This document shows positions 8,376-17,424 of a stretch of 64,000 bases of DNA, piece by piece. The stretch's first letter is position 1. Each line of letters opens with the position of its first letter. The stretch covers positions 124,001-188,000 of the forward strand of contig NZ_NOIU01000002.1 in NCBI RefSeq assembly GCF_004136635.1, given 5' to 3'. A program made the position numbers and the translations under genes. Under the pieces are notes generated by a model. It saw nothing but the letters and a program-made list of their open reading frames with translations, had not been told where the DNA came from and searched no databases. The DNA comes from Rothia halotolerans (GTDB taxonomy: Bacteria > Actinomycetota > Actinomycetes > Actinomycetales > Micrococcaceae).

Positions 8376-9628
8376 GCACCGCGGCCCCCGACCGGCAGGA
8401 CCGGAGGCACCGGCCCCTCGCCCGCACCAGGTCCGTGAGCCGCTCCGCCTTCCGGGGCGTGTACCGGTGGATCGTGACGGGCTCGATGACCAGCGCGGCC
8501 GTGGGCATCGCGCTGTCGGTCATGGGGCTCACCGTGCTGGGCTGCATGATGGTGCTCTCGGCCTCCTCGGTCGAGCAGATCGCCTCGGAGGCCTCGCCGT
8601 ACGCCCTGTTCATCCGCCAGGCGGTCTTCGCCGTGCTCGGCATCGTCGTGATGTTCGTCGCCTCCCGGATCCCCATCGGCTTCTGGAAGCACCGCAAGGT
8701 GGTCTTCGCCTTCATGGGCGTCGCCCTGGTCATGCTGCTGATGGTGATGAGCCCGCTCGGCGTGGCGATCGGCGGCAACCGCAACTGGCTGAGCCTCGGC
8801 TTCGTGCAGTTCCAGCCCGCGGAGCTGGCCAAGTTCGCGGTGCTGCTGTGGGCCGCGTGGGGCCTGGCGAAGTCCACCCACGTGGCGACCAGCGTCCGCG
8901 CGGCGCTGATGCCCTCGTGCCTGGGATTCTTCCTCACGGTCGCCCTGGTGATGCTCGGGGGCGACGCCGGGACGGCGATCGTCTTCGTGCTCATCTACGG
9001 CGGTGCGCTCTGGTTCGGACGGGCCCCGCTGAAGATCTTCGGGTACTCCCTGATCGGCGTCGCCCTGCTGAGCGTCGTCATCGTCGCGGCCAGCCCGGCC
9101 CGCATCCAGCGCGTCATCGGCTGGCTCGTCCCCTCCCAGTGCGGCGCGGACGAGACCTGCTTCCAGTCCAACGCCGGAATGGCGGCCCTGGCCTCGGGAG
9201 CCTGGTGGGGCGAGGGCCTGGGCCAGTCGCGCCAGAAGTACAACTACCTCCCCGAGGCCCACAACGACTTCATCTTCGCGATCCTCGGCGAGGAGCTGGG
9301 CTTCATCGGGGCGCTGGTGGTGATCGGGCTGTTCGCCATCCTGGCCCTCTCCCTGGCGCGCATCATCCTGCGCTCCAGCGACCGGTTCGTCCGGGTCGCG
9401 GCGGGCTGCACCCTGGCCTGGTACGTGGGGCAGGCCTTCGTGAACATCGGCATGGTCACCGGCCTGCTGCCGGTCATCGGCATCCCGCTGCCCTTCATCT
9501 CCTACGGGGGGACCTCGCTGGTGGTCTCCCTGTTCACGGCCGGATTCGCGATGTCGCTCGCGCGCACGCCGACGCACCCGGCGATCGAGCTCAGTGCCCT
9601 GGAGGAGCCCGAGTCCCGCGTAGACTAG
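8372..9628 (+). CDS. ftsW: Septal peptidoglycan glycosyltransferase (SEDS) FtsW
   Basis: SEDS-family membrane glycosyltransferase that polymerises lipid II at the septum with FtsI. The 418-residue protein has a basic cytoplasmic N-terminus (about 30 residues) followed by multiple membrane segments. It has the conserved blocks GGNRNWL...FQPAELAK (around 130-155) and, near the C-terminus, PFISYGGTSLV. A loop with two cysteines (C-G-A-D-E-T-C) lies near residues 256-262. Start ATG 8372 overlaps the murD stop (ATGA). murG follows 51 bp downstream, after a candidate internal promoter. Confidence 0.95.
   Translation: MSTAAPDRQDRRHRPLARTRSVSRSAFRGVYRWIVTGSMTSAAVGIALSVMGLTVLGCMMVLSASSVEQIASEASPYALFIRQAVFAVLGIVVMFVASRIPIGFWKHRKVVFAFMGVALVMLLMVMSPLGVAIGGNRNWLSLGFVQFQPAELAKFAVLLWAAWGLAKSTHVATSVRAALMPSCLGFFLTVALVMLGGDAGTAIVFVLIYGGALWFGRAPLKIFGYSLIGVALLSVVIVAASPARIQRVIGWLVPSQCGADETCFQSNAGMAALASGAWWGEGLGQSRQKYNYLPEAHNDFIFAILGEELGFIGALVVIGLFAILALSLARIILRSSDRFVRVAAGCTLAWYVGQAFVNIGMVTGLLPVIGIPLPFISYGGTSLVVSLFTAGFAMSLARTPTHPAIELSALEEPESRVD
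9621..9626 (+). promoter_or_regulatory. Candidate internal -10 box before murG
   Basis: TAGACT spans the last codons of ftsW and lies 53 nt before the murG start. It matches the TAGANT form found at several other genes here, so murG may have an internal promoter. No -35 element is obvious. Confidence 0.35.
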
Positions 9629-9679
9629 TGGCCGGTCGAGGATTCCCCCGACGACCTTCGAGACCCCTCGGGAGCCGAG

Positions 9680-10798
9680 TTGAACGAATCACTGTCAGTC
9701 GTCGTGGCCGGCGGCGGCACCGCGGGCCACGTGTCCCCGATGCTCGCGATCGCCGACGCGGTCCGGGCGACCCGTCCGGAGTCCCACGTCGTAGCGGTGG
9801 GCACCACCTCCGGCCTGGAGACGCGCCTGGTCCCGGAGGCCGGGTACGACCTGGAGTTCATCGAGCGGGTCCCGCTCCCGCGCCGTCCCAGCGCCGACCT
9901 GCTGCGCCTGCCCGGCCGCTTCCGCCGCGCGGTGGCGCAGGGCCGGGAGATCCTGCGGCGGCACCGCGCCGACGTCCTGGTCGGCGTCGGCGGCTACGTG
10001 TGCACCCCGATGTACATCGCCGCGGCGCGGGAGAATGTGCCGGTGGTGATCCACGAGGCGAACCGCCGGCCGGGCATCGCCAACCGGGTGGGCGCCCGGC
10101 GGGCCGCGGTGGTCGCCACCGCGTTCCCCGACACGCCGCTGAAGGGCGCCCGGTACGTGGGCATGCCCATGCGGCGGGGCATCGCCCTCTCCGACCGGGA
10201 GGCGGACCGGGCCGGCGCCCGCCAGCTCATGGGTCTGCAGCCGGCGCCGCCGACCATCATCGTCACCGGCGGCTCCTCGGGGGCGCAGAGCCTCAACCGG
10301 GCCGTCGCCGACTTCGTCCTCAGCCCCGAGTGGGAGCGGGCCGACGCCCAGCTGCTCCACATCACCGGCGCCGGGAAGCAGGTCCGGGACGACGCGGGCG
10401 AGCTGGTGGCCGCCCCGGCGTACTACCAGACGGAGTACGTCGACGGCATGGAGAACGTCTATGCCGCGTGCGACCTGCTGGTCGCCCGCTCGGGCGCGGC
10501 GACCGTGAGCGAGGTGGCCGCCGTCGGCTGCCCCGCCGTCTTCGTCCCCCTGCCGATCGGCAACGGCGAGCAGGCGCTCAACGCCTCGGAGCTGATCGAT
10601 GCCGGCGCCGCCCTCATGGTGCGCGACGCCGACCTCACCGCGGGCTGGCTCGTGGAGAACGTCCTGCCGCTGGTCCACGACGCCGATCGCCTGCGCGCGA
10701 TGTCCGAGGCCGCCCGGAACCAGGGCCACCGCGACGCGGCCGAGCGCATGGCCGACCTCATCGCGCAGGCCGCCACCGAAGGAGGAACCCGCCGATGA
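9680..10798 (+). CDS. murG: Lipid II synthase MurG (UDP-GlcNAc transferase)
   Basis: Membrane-associated glycosyltransferase that adds GlcNAc to lipid I, giving lipid II. The 372-residue product has the GT-B fold motifs: N-terminal VVAGGGTAGHVSP (8-20), the H-E-A-N segment and the C-terminal donor-binding G-G-S-x-G-A plus SGAATVSE and N-E-Q-A-L-N blocks. The start is an unusual TTG at 9680, chosen because the conserved glycine loop begins immediately after it and GGGAG lies 5-6 nt upstream; no in-frame ATG or GTG fits better. The stop overlaps murC by 4 nt. Confidence 0.95.
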   Translation: MNESLSVVVAGGGTAGHVSPMLAIADAVRATRPESHVVAVGTTSGLETRLVPEAGYDLEFIERVPLPRRPSADLLRLPGRFRRAVAQGREILRRHRADVLVGVGGYVCTPMYIAAARENVPVVIHEANRRPGIANRVGARRAAVVATAFPDTPLKGARYVGMPMRRGIALSDREADRAGARQLMGLQPAPPTIIVTGGSSGAQSLNRAVADFVLSPEWERADAQLLHITGAGKQVRDDAGELVAAPAYYQTEYVDGMENVYAACDLLVARSGAATVSEVAAVGCPAVFVPLPIGNGEQALNASELIDAGAALMVRDADLTAGWLVENVLPLVHDADRLRAMSEAARNQGHRDAAERMADLIAQAATEGGTRR

Positions 10799-12285
10799 CC
10801 ACGCAGCCGTCCGCCTCGCCCCACGGCCTCCCGGACTTCATGACCCCGCCCTTCCCGGAGCGCCCCGACCCCGCCGGGCTCGGCCGGGTCCACTTCGTCG
10901 GGATGGGCGGCACCGGGATGTCCGCCGTCGCCGACCTGCTGCTGGAGCGGGGGCTGCCCGTCTCCGGCTCGGACGCGAAGGACGGCGCCGCGCTGGAGGT
11001 GCTCCGCGGCAAGGGCGCCGCGGTCCACATCCCGCAGGACGCCCGGAACGTCGAGGGCGCGGACACGGTGGTCGTCTCGACCGCCATCCGCGAGGACAAC
11101 CCGGAGCTGGCGGCCGCCCGGGCGGCCGGCCTGCGCGTGCTGCACCGCTCGGACGCGCTGGCCGCCGCGATGGGGGAGAACCGCACGATCGCCGTCGCGG
11201 GCACCCACGGCAAGACCACCACCAGCTCGATGATCGCCGTCATGCTCGACGGCGTCGGCGCGCGTCCCTCCTTCGCGGTGGGCGCCTCGATCGCGGCGCT
11301 GGGCACTAACGCGGCCCTGGGCGAGCCCGGCCCCGAGGGGTGGTTCGTGGCGGAGGCCGACGAGTCGGACGGCTCCTTCGTGAAGTACCGGCCCGCCGTC
11401 GCGGTGGTGACCAACGTCGAGGCCGACCACCTGGACTTCTACGGCACGCCGGAGGCCGTGGTCGAGGCCTTCGAGCGCTTCGCCCAGTCGATCGCGCCCG
11501 GCGGCGTGCTGGTGGCCTGCGGCGACGACGCCGGCTCCCGCACGCTCGCGCAGCGGCGCCGGGCCGAGGGCGCCCCCGTGGTGACCTACGGCACCGAGCC
11601 CGGGGCGGACATCCTGATCTCCGACGTCTCGGGGGACGGCACGAGCTCCTCCGCGGCGCTCTCCTGGGCCTTCGAGCTCGGCGGGAGCACTCTCGAGGGG
11701 CAGTGCGAGCTGCGGCTCGCCGTACCGGGGGTGCACAACCAGCGCAACGCCGCGGCCGCGATCGCCTGCGCCCTGATCGCCGGGGTCGACCCCGCCCGGG
11801 CCGCGGAGGCCCTGGGCGCCTACACCGGCGCGGCCCGCCGCTTCGAGCTCCGCGGCGAGGAGAACGGGGTGAAGGTCTTCGACGACTACGCCCACCACCC
11901 GACCGAGGTCGCCGCGGCCCTGCAGGCGGCGCGCACCGTCGCCGCCGGGCACAACGTCTACGCCCTGTTCCAGCCGCATCTGTTCTCCCGCACCCGCGAG
12001 TTCGCCCGGGCCTTCGCCGAGGCGCTCTCGCTGGCCGACCGCGCCTTCGTCGTCGACATCTACCCCGCCCGCGAGGAGCCCATGGAGGGCGTGACCAGCC
12101 GGCTGATCACCGAGGCCGGGTTCACCGAGGTCCGCTACGCCTCCTCGCTGCACGAGGCCGCCGCCCGGATCGCCGCCTCCGCGGCGCCGGGGGACATCGT
12201 CATGACCATCGGCGCCGGCGACGTCACGGAGTTCGCCCCCATCCTGCTGGCCGGACTGGCCGAGGCCGGGGGAGGCCGCCGGTGA
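10795..12285 (+). CDS. murC: UDP-MurNAc:L-alanine ligase
   Basis: Mur ligase adding the first L-alanine to UDP-MurNAc. The 496-residue protein has the N-terminal UDP-binding loop HFVGMGGTGMSA, the P-loop GTHGKTTT (Lys140) and the C-terminal FDDYAHHPTEV motif. ATG 10795 overlaps the murG stop (ATGA) and is preceded by an excellent Shine-Dalgarno, GAAGGAGGAA (10778-10787). The ftsQ start overlaps its stop. Gene order murG-murC-ftsQ is standard for the actinobacterial dcw cluster. Confidence 0.96.
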   Translation: MTTQPSASPHGLPDFMTPPFPERPDPAGLGRVHFVGMGGTGMSAVADLLLERGLPVSGSDAKDGAALEVLRGKGAAVHIPQDARNVEGADTVVVSTAIREDNPELAAARAAGLRVLHRSDALAAAMGENRTIAVAGTHGKTTTSSMIAVMLDGVGARPSFAVGASIAALGTNAALGEPGPEGWFVAEADESDGSFVKYRPAVAVVTNVEADHLDFYGTPEAVVEAFERFAQSIAPGGVLVACGDDAGSRTLAQRRRAEGAPVVTYGTEPGADILISDVSGDGTSSSAALSWAFELGGSTLEGQCELRLAVPGVHNQRNAAAAIACALIAGVDPARAAEALGAYTGAARRFELRGEENGVKVFDDYAHHPTEVAAALQAARTVAAGHNVYALFQPHLFSRTREFARAFAEALSLADRAFVVDIYPAREEPMEGVTSRLITEAGFTEVRYASSLHEAAARIAASAAPGDIVMTIGAGDVTEFAPILLAGLAEAGGGRR

Positions 12286-13340
12286 CGCCCTTCCACCGAC
12301 CGAGGCTGCCGCGGCTCGTCCGGCGGGGCGAGGAGGATCGCCGGACGCCGGAGGAGCCGCCCGCCGGTGCCGCCCCGGAAGCGTCGTCCCCCGCGGCCTC
12401 CCCGGAGGAGCCCGGGGAGGCCGCGGCCGCTGGTCGGGAGGCTGCGCCGCCGGCGACTCGGCGGGCCGCTCCGCCGGAGCCCGGGCCCGAGGCCGCGGGG
12501 AGCCGGCCCGCCCCCGTCCGCATCAACGCCGTGGGGAAGGTCGCGCCGCTGGGACCGGGGGACCGCCCGACGCCGCCGAGCGCGCCGGAGGTGCCGGAGG
12601 ACTCCGCGGACGTCCTGGACTTCCCCGGTCGCCGCGCGGACGCCGGCCGCCGCCGGCCCCTGCGCTGGATCCTCGGCGTGCTCGTCGCGCTGGCGGCGCT
12701 GGCGGCCTTCGCCCTCGTGGTCTTCTACTCCCCGCTGCTCGCGGTCCGCGACATCACGATCGAGGGCACCGACCGGGTCCCGGAGGCCGAGGTCCGTCAG
12801 GCACTCGAGCCCCTGCAGGGGGTGCCGCTGACCCGGATCGACGACGAGCGGGTGCGCGAGCTGGTCGGCGAGGACATCATGGTGCGCGACGTCCGGGCCG
12901 AGGCCCACCCGCCGCACGAGCTCGTCGTCAACGTGACCGAGCGGGTCCCGGTGGCCACGGTGAAGGAGGGCGACCAGTTCGTCCTGGTGGACAACGACGG
13001 CGTCGCAGTGGGAGCCGTGGGCTCCGCCGAGGAGGCGGAGGTCCCGCAGATCGACGGCGGGCTCGCCGCGGTGCAGGGCGACTCCTTCGGCGAGCTGGTG
13101 CGCGTGCTGCAGGCCCTGCCGCAGCCGCTGCTGGAGCAGATGCAGAAGGCCGAGGCGGAGTCGGACTCCGACCTGCGCCTGCAGATGCGGGACGGCTCCA
13201 CCGTGGTGTGGGGGACGTCCGAGGACAGCGAGTTCAAGGCGGAGGTGCTCACCAGCCTGACCGAGGCGCTGGGCGACCGGGGCGCCGGCCTGACCTACGA
13301 CGTCTCCAGCCCGGAGTACCCCGTGACGCGCGGCTCCTGA
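12282..13340 (+). CDS. ftsQ: Cell division protein FtsQ
   Basis: Bitopic divisome protein linking early and late division proteins. The 352-residue product has a long cytoplasmic N-terminus of about 125 residues rich in Pro, Ala and Glu, one membrane helix (about 126-150), then a POTRA domain starting VRDITIEGTDRVPEAEV and the FtsQ/DivIB domain. GTG 12282 overlaps the murC TGA; the purine-rich GGGGGAGG at 12268-12275 supports it. The N-terminal extension is much longer than in enterobacteria but common in actinobacteria. The gene ends the overlapping part of the cluster: ftsZ follows only after 260 bp. Confidence 0.92.
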   Translation: MTPFHRPRLPRLVRRGEEDRRTPEEPPAGAAPEASSPAASPEEPGEAAAAGREAAPPATRRAAPPEPGPEAAGSRPAPVRINAVGKVAPLGPGDRPTPPSAPEVPEDSADVLDFPGRRADAGRRRPLRWILGVLVALAALAAFALVVFYSPLLAVRDITIEGTDRVPEAEVRQALEPLQGVPLTRIDDERVRELVGEDIMVRDVRAEAHPPHELVVNVTERVPVATVKEGDQFVLVDNDGVAVGAVGSAEEAEVPQIDGGLAAVQGDSFGELVRVLQALPQPLLEQMQKAEAESDSDLRLQMRDGSTVVWGTSEDSEFKAEVLTSLTEALGDRGAGLTYDVSSPEYPVTRGS

Positions 13341-13355
13341 GCCGGAGGCGTCTCA

Positions 13356-13402
13356 CCCTCCCCATTATTCAACCTTCAGTTGAAGGTGAAGCATGGGGAG
13401 GG
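13356..13402 (+). terminator. Large hairpin between ftsQ and ftsZ
   Basis: Outer arms CCCTCCCCAT (13356-13365) and ATGGGGAGGG (13393-13402) pair perfectly. An inner AT-richer stem pairs TTC-ACCTTC with GAAGGT-GAA around 13369-13390, with one bulged A. No U-tract follows. It may terminate transcription from upstream, or act as a processing/attenuation element in read-through ftsZ mRNA. Confidence 0.6.
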
Positions 13403-13600
13403 GAAAGGGTGCGTCGCGGCGGATTGACAGGAAAATCTTAGGCGCGACACCCGCTATTGGTGCAACAGCTTTTTCGGACTTGATAGTCTGTATGAGGTAT
13501 TGAAAGACGCCGTACCCAAAGCATCTGACGCGGAACTTTGACCTTGAAGTCGAAGTTGAAAGATGTCGACCGGCGGCTCCACGCTCTAATCGAGGAACTC
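13403..13600 (+). promoter_or_regulatory. ftsZ leader with candidate promoter elements
   Basis: This 198-bp stretch is markedly AT-richer than its surroundings. It holds a perfect TTGACA (13424-13429) without a good -10 at 16-18 nt, and further -35/-10-like elements (TTGGTG at 13457; GATAGT/TATGAG around 13482-13496). Promoter activity is likely but I cannot name the exact pair. It ends with the Shine-Dalgarno GAGGA (13592-13596) for ftsZ. Confidence 0.5.
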
Positions 13601-14824
13601 ATGGACGTTACTACTCCCCAGAACTACCTGGCCGTCATCAAGGTCGTCGGCATCGGCGGTGGCGGCGTGAACGCCGTCAACCGGATGATCGAGGTCGGGC
13701 TCCGCGGCGTTGAATTCATCGCCATCAACACGGACGCGCAGGCGCTGCTCATGTCCGACGCCGACGTCAAGCTCGACGTCGGGCGGGAGATGACCCGGGG
13801 GCTGGGCGCCGGGGCCAACCCGGAGGTGGGCCGCCAGGCCGCCGAGGACCACGAGGAGGAGATTGAGGAGGTGCTCAAGGGCGCCGACATGGTCTTCGTG
13901 ACCGCCGGCGAGGGCGGCGGCACCGGCACGGGCGGCGCGCCCGTGGTGGCCCGCATCGCCCGCTCGCTGGGCGCCCTCACCATCGGCGTCGTGACCCGCC
14001 CCTTCACCTTCGAGGGCCGCCGCCGGTCCAACCAGGCCGAGACCGGCATCGAGGCGCTGCGGGACGAGGTCGACACCCTGATCGTCATCCCCAACGACCG
14101 CCTGCTCTCGATCTCGGACCGCAACGTCTCGATGCTCGACGCGTTCAAGTCCGCGGACCAGGTGCTGCTCTCGGGCGTCCAGGGCATCACCGACCTGATC
14201 ACCACCCCGGGTCTGATCAACCTCGATTTCGCCGACGTGAAGTCGGTCATGCAGGGCGCCGGCTCGGCGCTGATGGGCATCGGCTCCGCGCAGGGCGAGG
14301 ACCGGGCCGTCAAGGCCGCGGAGCTCGCGATCGCCTCGCCGCTGCTTGAGGCCTCGATCGACGGCGCCCACGGCGTGCTGCTGTCCATCCAGGGCGGTTC
14401 CGACCTCGGTCTCTTCGAGATCAACGAGGCCGCCCGCCTGGTCCAGGAGGTCGCGCACCCGGATGCCAACATCATCTTCGGCGCCGTGATCGACGACGCG
14501 CTGGGCGACGAGGCGCGGGTCACCGTGATCGCGGCGGGCTTCGACTCCCTCAACCCGGAGACCAACAGCAACAGCCAGTCCTCGCAGCAGGCGGGCGCGG
14601 GCCGGGGCCAGCAGCAGGGCTTCGGCGGCTCCCGCCAGCCCGCCGCCGCGCCGGCCGGCGGCGCGCAGCGCAGCGGGTCCACCGCCGCGAGCCAGTGGCA
14701 GGACAACTCGGACGTCCCGGCCAACGCCGGCTTCGACGTCGACCTCCCCCCGGCCGTGGAGCCGCAGGAGGAGCAGGGTTCGTCCCGCAAGGACTCGCTG
14801 GACGTCCCCGACTTCCTCAAGTAG
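13601..14824 (+). CDS. ftsZ: Tubulin-like cell division GTPase FtsZ
   Basis: Polymerising GTPase that forms the Z ring. The 407-residue protein contains the tubulin signature GGGTGTG (105-111), the T7 loop N-L-D-F-A-D and the ring-tethering C-terminal peptide (…LDVPDFLK) after a Gln/Gly/Ala-rich linker. I start at ATG 13601 because the conserved actinobacterial N-terminus [18 protein letters not shown] follows and GAGGA lies just upstream. An in-frame TTG at 13538 would add 21 unconserved residues without a ribosome site. Expected partners SepF, FtsW and Wag31 are all encoded in this cluster. Confidence 0.97.
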   Translation: MDVTTPQNYLAVIKVVGIGGGGVNAVNRMIEVGLRGVEFIAINTDAQALLMSDADVKLDVGREMTRGLGAGANPEVGRQAAEDHEEEIEEVLKGADMVFVTAGEGGGTGTGGAPVVARIARSLGALTIGVVTRPFTFEGRRRSNQAETGIEALRDEVDTLIVIPNDRLLSISDRNVSMLDAFKSADQVLLSGVQGITDLITTPGLINLDFADVKSVMQGAGSALMGIGSAQGEDRAVKAAELAIASPLLEASIDGAHGVLLSIQGGSDLGLFEINEAARLVQEVAHPDANIIFGAVIDDALGDEARVTVIAAGFDSLNPETNSNSQSSQQAGAGRGQQQGFGGSRQPAAAPAGGAQRSGSTAASQWQDNSDVPANAGFDVDLPPAVEPQEEQGSSRKDSLDVPDFLK

Positions 14825-14830
14825 GAAGCC

Positions 14831-14860
14831 GATGCGCCGCCCCGTGCCGGGGCGCGCATC
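14831..14860 (+). terminator. First hairpin after ftsZ
   Basis: GATGCG-C-CGCCCC (14831-14843) pairs with GGGGCGCGCATC (14849-14860) with one bulged C. It begins 6 nt after the ftsZ stop. No U-tract. Confidence 0.7.
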
Positions 14861-14912
14861 ACCCGGGGCCGCTCGTCGGGCGGGCCCCGGGACCGGCCGC
14901 AGGGCTCGGGCC

Positions 14913-14950
14913 GCCGAGGGCGGGGTGGCGCAGGCCGCCCCGCCCTCGGC
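14913..14950 (+). terminator. Second hairpin after ftsZ
   Basis: A 17-nt arm (14913-14929) pairs with 14934-14950 with a single mismatch and a 4-nt loop, one of the strongest stems in the window. It lies 70 nt before pgeF. Together with the preceding hairpin it may isolate ftsZ mRNA from the downstream genes. Confidence 0.7.
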
Positions 14951-15020
14951 GTCTCCGGGGCGGCGCCCGGCCTCCGCCCCGCGCGGCGGCTGTGTGAACG
15001 AACGATCGAGGAGGGCAGTC

Positions 15021-15842
15021 GTGGTGGTGGAAGAGCACGGCGTCCCGGCGCGTCCCGCGGGGGTGCCTCCGGCCTCGGAGGGCCTCTACGCGCGCGCTGA
15101 CCTGACCGGCGGCACGAGCCTGGCCTTCACCGTGGTCCCGGCGGGCAACCTCGGGCTCCACGTGGGCGAGGACCCCGCCGCCGTCCAGGCGAACCGGCGG
15201 GGGCTCGAGCGCCTGCTCGGCATCCCGGAGCGCGGGACCCTCTTCCTCGAGCAGGTGCACGGCACCGCCGTCGCGCGCGCCGAGGACCAGGAGCCGCTCA
15301 GGCCCCGGGGCGCGGCCGAGGAGCGGGCCGTCGCCCCCGTGGCCGACGCCGCCGTGACCTCCACCGGCAGGCCCCTGGCGGTCCTGACGGCCGACTGCCT
15401 CCCGATCGTCTTCACCAGCGAGGACCCCGGCCTCTACGGCGTCGCGCACGCGGGACGGCGGGGACTGCTGGACGGCGTCGTCGGGGAGGCCGTCCGGACG
15501 CTGCGCGCGCTGGGCGGCACCGGGCTGACGGCCTGGATCGGCCCGGCGATCTGCGGGGCCTGCTACGAGGTCCCGGAGGAGATGGCCCGCGACGCCGTCC
15601 GGCTGGCCCCCGGCATCGCCTCCCGCACCTCCTGGGGCACGCCCTCCCTGGACCTGCGGGCAGCGGCCGAGGAGCGGCTGCGCGAGCTGGGCGTCCCCGC
15701 GGCCGCCGGGACGCGGGGCTGCACCGCGGAGGAGACGGACCTGTACTCGCACCGGCGGGAGCCGGGAGCGGGCCGGATCGCGGGCATCGTCTGGCGCCGC
15801 GGGGAGGATACCGCGGAGGAGAGGAGCACCACCCATGGATGA
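15021..15842 (+). CDS. pgeF: Peptidoglycan editing factor PgeF (YfiH/multicopper-oxidase-like)
   Basis: Member of the YfiH/DUF152 family, which purges wrongly incorporated residues (such as L-Ser for L-Ala) from UDP-MurNAc precursors; older annotations call it laccase or polyphenol oxidase. The visible metal-site residues are the His of EQVHGT, the Cys of TADCLP and the His of GVAHAGRRG. The 273-residue start at GTG 15021 is chosen for GAGGAGGG at 15008-15015; a longer frame from 14832 runs through the hairpin region. It overlaps yggS by 8 nt. Its place right after ftsZ is conserved in actinobacteria. Confidence 0.88.
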   Translation: MVVEEHGVPARPAGVPPASEGLYARADLTGGTSLAFTVVPAGNLGLHVGEDPAAVQANRRGLERLLGIPERGTLFLEQVHGTAVARAEDQEPLRPRGAAEERAVAPVADAAVTSTGRPLAVLTADCLPIVFTSEDPGLYGVAHAGRRGLLDGVVGEAVRTLRALGGTGLTAWIGPAICGACYEVPEEMARDAVRLAPGIASRTSWGTPSLDLRAAAEERLRELGVPAAAGTRGCTAEETDLYSHRREPGAGRIAGIVWRRGEDTAEERSTTHG

Positions 15843-16629
15843 ACTGCGCTGCGAGCCCGGGCGCGCCCGCGAGCTCGAGGCCGGCTGCCGGAGGGTCGCG
15901 GAGGAGGTCGCCGCGGCGGCGGCCGAGACCCCGCCCGGGATCAGGGCCGAGGGGCTCGACGTCGAGCTCATCCCGGTCACCAAGTTCTTCCCGGCCTCCG
16001 ACGTGGCCGCCCTGTACGACGCCGGCGTCCGCGCGGTGGGGGAGAACCGGGACCAGGAGGCCTCCGCCAAGGCGGCCCGGCTGATCGCCTCGGGGCGGAC
16101 GGAGCTGAGCTGGCACTACATCGGCCAGCTCCAGACGAACAAGGCGAAGTCGGTGGTCTCCTACGCCTCGAGCGTCCACTCGGTGGATCGATCCTCGCTC
16201 GTGGCGGCGCTGGCCAAGGCGTACCGCCGGCGCCTCGAGGCGTGGGAGGCCGGCGAGGCCGCGGCCCCGCCCGCGCACGCCTCCGGAGGTCTCGAGTGCC
16301 TCATCCAGGTGGACCTCGAGGAGGGGGCCGCCGGCCGGGGCGGCGCGGCGCCCGCCGAGGTCGGCCGCCTCGCCGAGGAGATCGAGCAGGCCGAGGGCCT
16401 GCGGCTGGGCGGCCTCATGGCCGTCGCCCCGCTGGGCGCCGAGCCGGGGCCGAGCTTCGAGCGGCTCTGGGAGATCAGCCAGCGGCTCCGGGCGGAGCAC
16501 CCGCAGGCGCGGCAGATCTCGGCCGGGATGAGCGGGGACTGGGCCGAAGCGATAAGATGGGGGTCCACGAGGGTCAGGGTCGGCAGCTCCATCATGGGCC
16601 CCCGGCCGGAGGCCACCGGCCCAGCCTGA
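15835..16629 (+). CDS. yggS: PLP-binding homeostasis protein, YggS family
   Basis: Pyridoxal-phosphate carrier of the alanine-racemase-fold YggS/PLPBP family, thought to buffer cellular PLP; no enzymatic activity is established. The 264-residue protein has the PLP lysine in the I-P-V-T-K segment (Lys50) and the typical phosphate-binding C-terminus SAGMSGDWAEAI...GSTRVRVGSSIMG. ATG 15835 has a strong purine-rich ribosome site (GGAGGAGAGGAG, about 15815-15826) and overlaps pgeF. The central region (about 130-165) contains an extra Ala/Gly-rich insertion. It is commonly linked to sepF in Gram-positive genomes, as here. Confidence 0.92.
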   Translation: MDELRCEPGRARELEAGCRRVAEEVAAAAAETPPGIRAEGLDVELIPVTKFFPASDVAALYDAGVRAVGENRDQEASAKAARLIASGRTELSWHYIGQLQTNKAKSVVSYASSVHSVDRSSLVAALAKAYRRRLEAWEAGEAAAPPAHASGGLECLIQVDLEEGAAGRGGAAPAEVGRLAEEIEQAEGLRLGGLMAVAPLGAEPGPSFERLWEISQRLRAEHPQARQISAGMSGDWAEAIRWGSTRVRVGSSIMGPRPEATGPA

Positions 16630-16755
16630 CTGTTGGCTGGGAGGGGGCGTGTTGCCCCTCGGATTCCGAGGGCCGCCCGGCGATAATTGACCGATACGCG
16701 ACGGTACCCGGCGGCGCCGGGCCCGTTCAGACGAACATCATCGAGGAGTCTCAAC

Positions 16756-17388
16756 ATGGCCGGAACTCTGCGGCAGGCGATGGTCTTCCTTGGCCTGGCC
16801 GACGACGGGTACGAGCAGCAGCCCGCACCCCAGAAGCGCCGGCCCGAGCCGGAGGCCGAGCAGGACCTCGAGCCCGCCGAGTCCTTCCAGGAGGAGCCGG
16901 AGTACGAGCCGGCCCCCGTCCAGCAGCCCGCCCCCCGCCGCGCGAGCCGTCAGCCGGAGAGGCAGGCCGCGGCCCTCGAGCCCGTGGGGGAGCCGGAGCC
17001 GGAGGACGACGTCGAGCCCCCCGCGGAGCAGCCCGAGCACCGGGCCCCCGTGACACCCATCAAGCGTGCCGAGGCACAGAGCGAAAGCGACAACGAATTG
17101 CGACGCATCACCACCATCCACCCGCGCTCCTACAAGGACGCCAAGGTGATCGGCGAGTCATTCCGGGACAACATCCCCGTCATCATGAACGTGACGGACA
17201 TGGACGTCTCGGAGGCCAAGAGGCTGATCGACTTCTCCTCGGGCCTCACCTTCGCCCTGAACGGGAGCATCGAGCGGGTGACCGAGCAGGTGTTCCTGCT
17301 GACCCCGGCCAATCTGGAGGTCCTGGCGAACGACGTCGCGGACACCGGCTACGAGCACGAGGAAGTGCCCGTCTTCAACCAGCGCTAG
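16756..17388 (+). CDS. sepF: Cell division protein SepF
   Basis: FtsZ-binding membrane anchor of the Z ring in actinobacteria, which lack FtsA. The 210-residue protein has an N-terminal amphipathic membrane-targeting segment (MAGTLRQAMVFLGLADD), a disordered Pro/Glu/Gln-rich linker (about 20-115) and the compact SepF domain (about 118-205, starting RRITTIHPRSYKDAKVIG). ATG 16756 is supported by GAGGAGTC at 16743-16750 and by the conserved N-terminus. A longer frame from 16687 has no conserved N-terminus. It lies between yggS and yggT as in most relatives. Confidence 0.94.
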   Translation: MAGTLRQAMVFLGLADDGYEQQPAPQKRRPEPEAEQDLEPAESFQEEPEYEPAPVQQPAPRRASRQPERQAAALEPVGEPEPEDDVEPPAEQPEHRAPVTPIKRAEAQSESDNELRRITTIHPRSYKDAKVIGESFRDNIPVIMNVTDMDVSEAKRLIDFSSGLTFALNGSIERVTEQVFLLTPANLEVLANDVADTGYEHEEVPVFNQR

Positions 17389-17424
17389 CCCCGTCCCGAC
17401 GCCCCGCCGACGAGTAGGTAATCC

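Noticed and set aside
13538-13600. TTG start at 13538 extending FtsZ by 21 residues
   Set aside because: No ribosome site, extension not conserved; ATG 13601 has GAGGA and begins the conserved N-terminus.
14832-15020. Upstream extension of pgeF from 14832
   Set aside because: It runs through two strong hairpins and encodes Arg/Pro/Ala-rich sequence; GTG 15021 has a proper Shine-Dalgarno.
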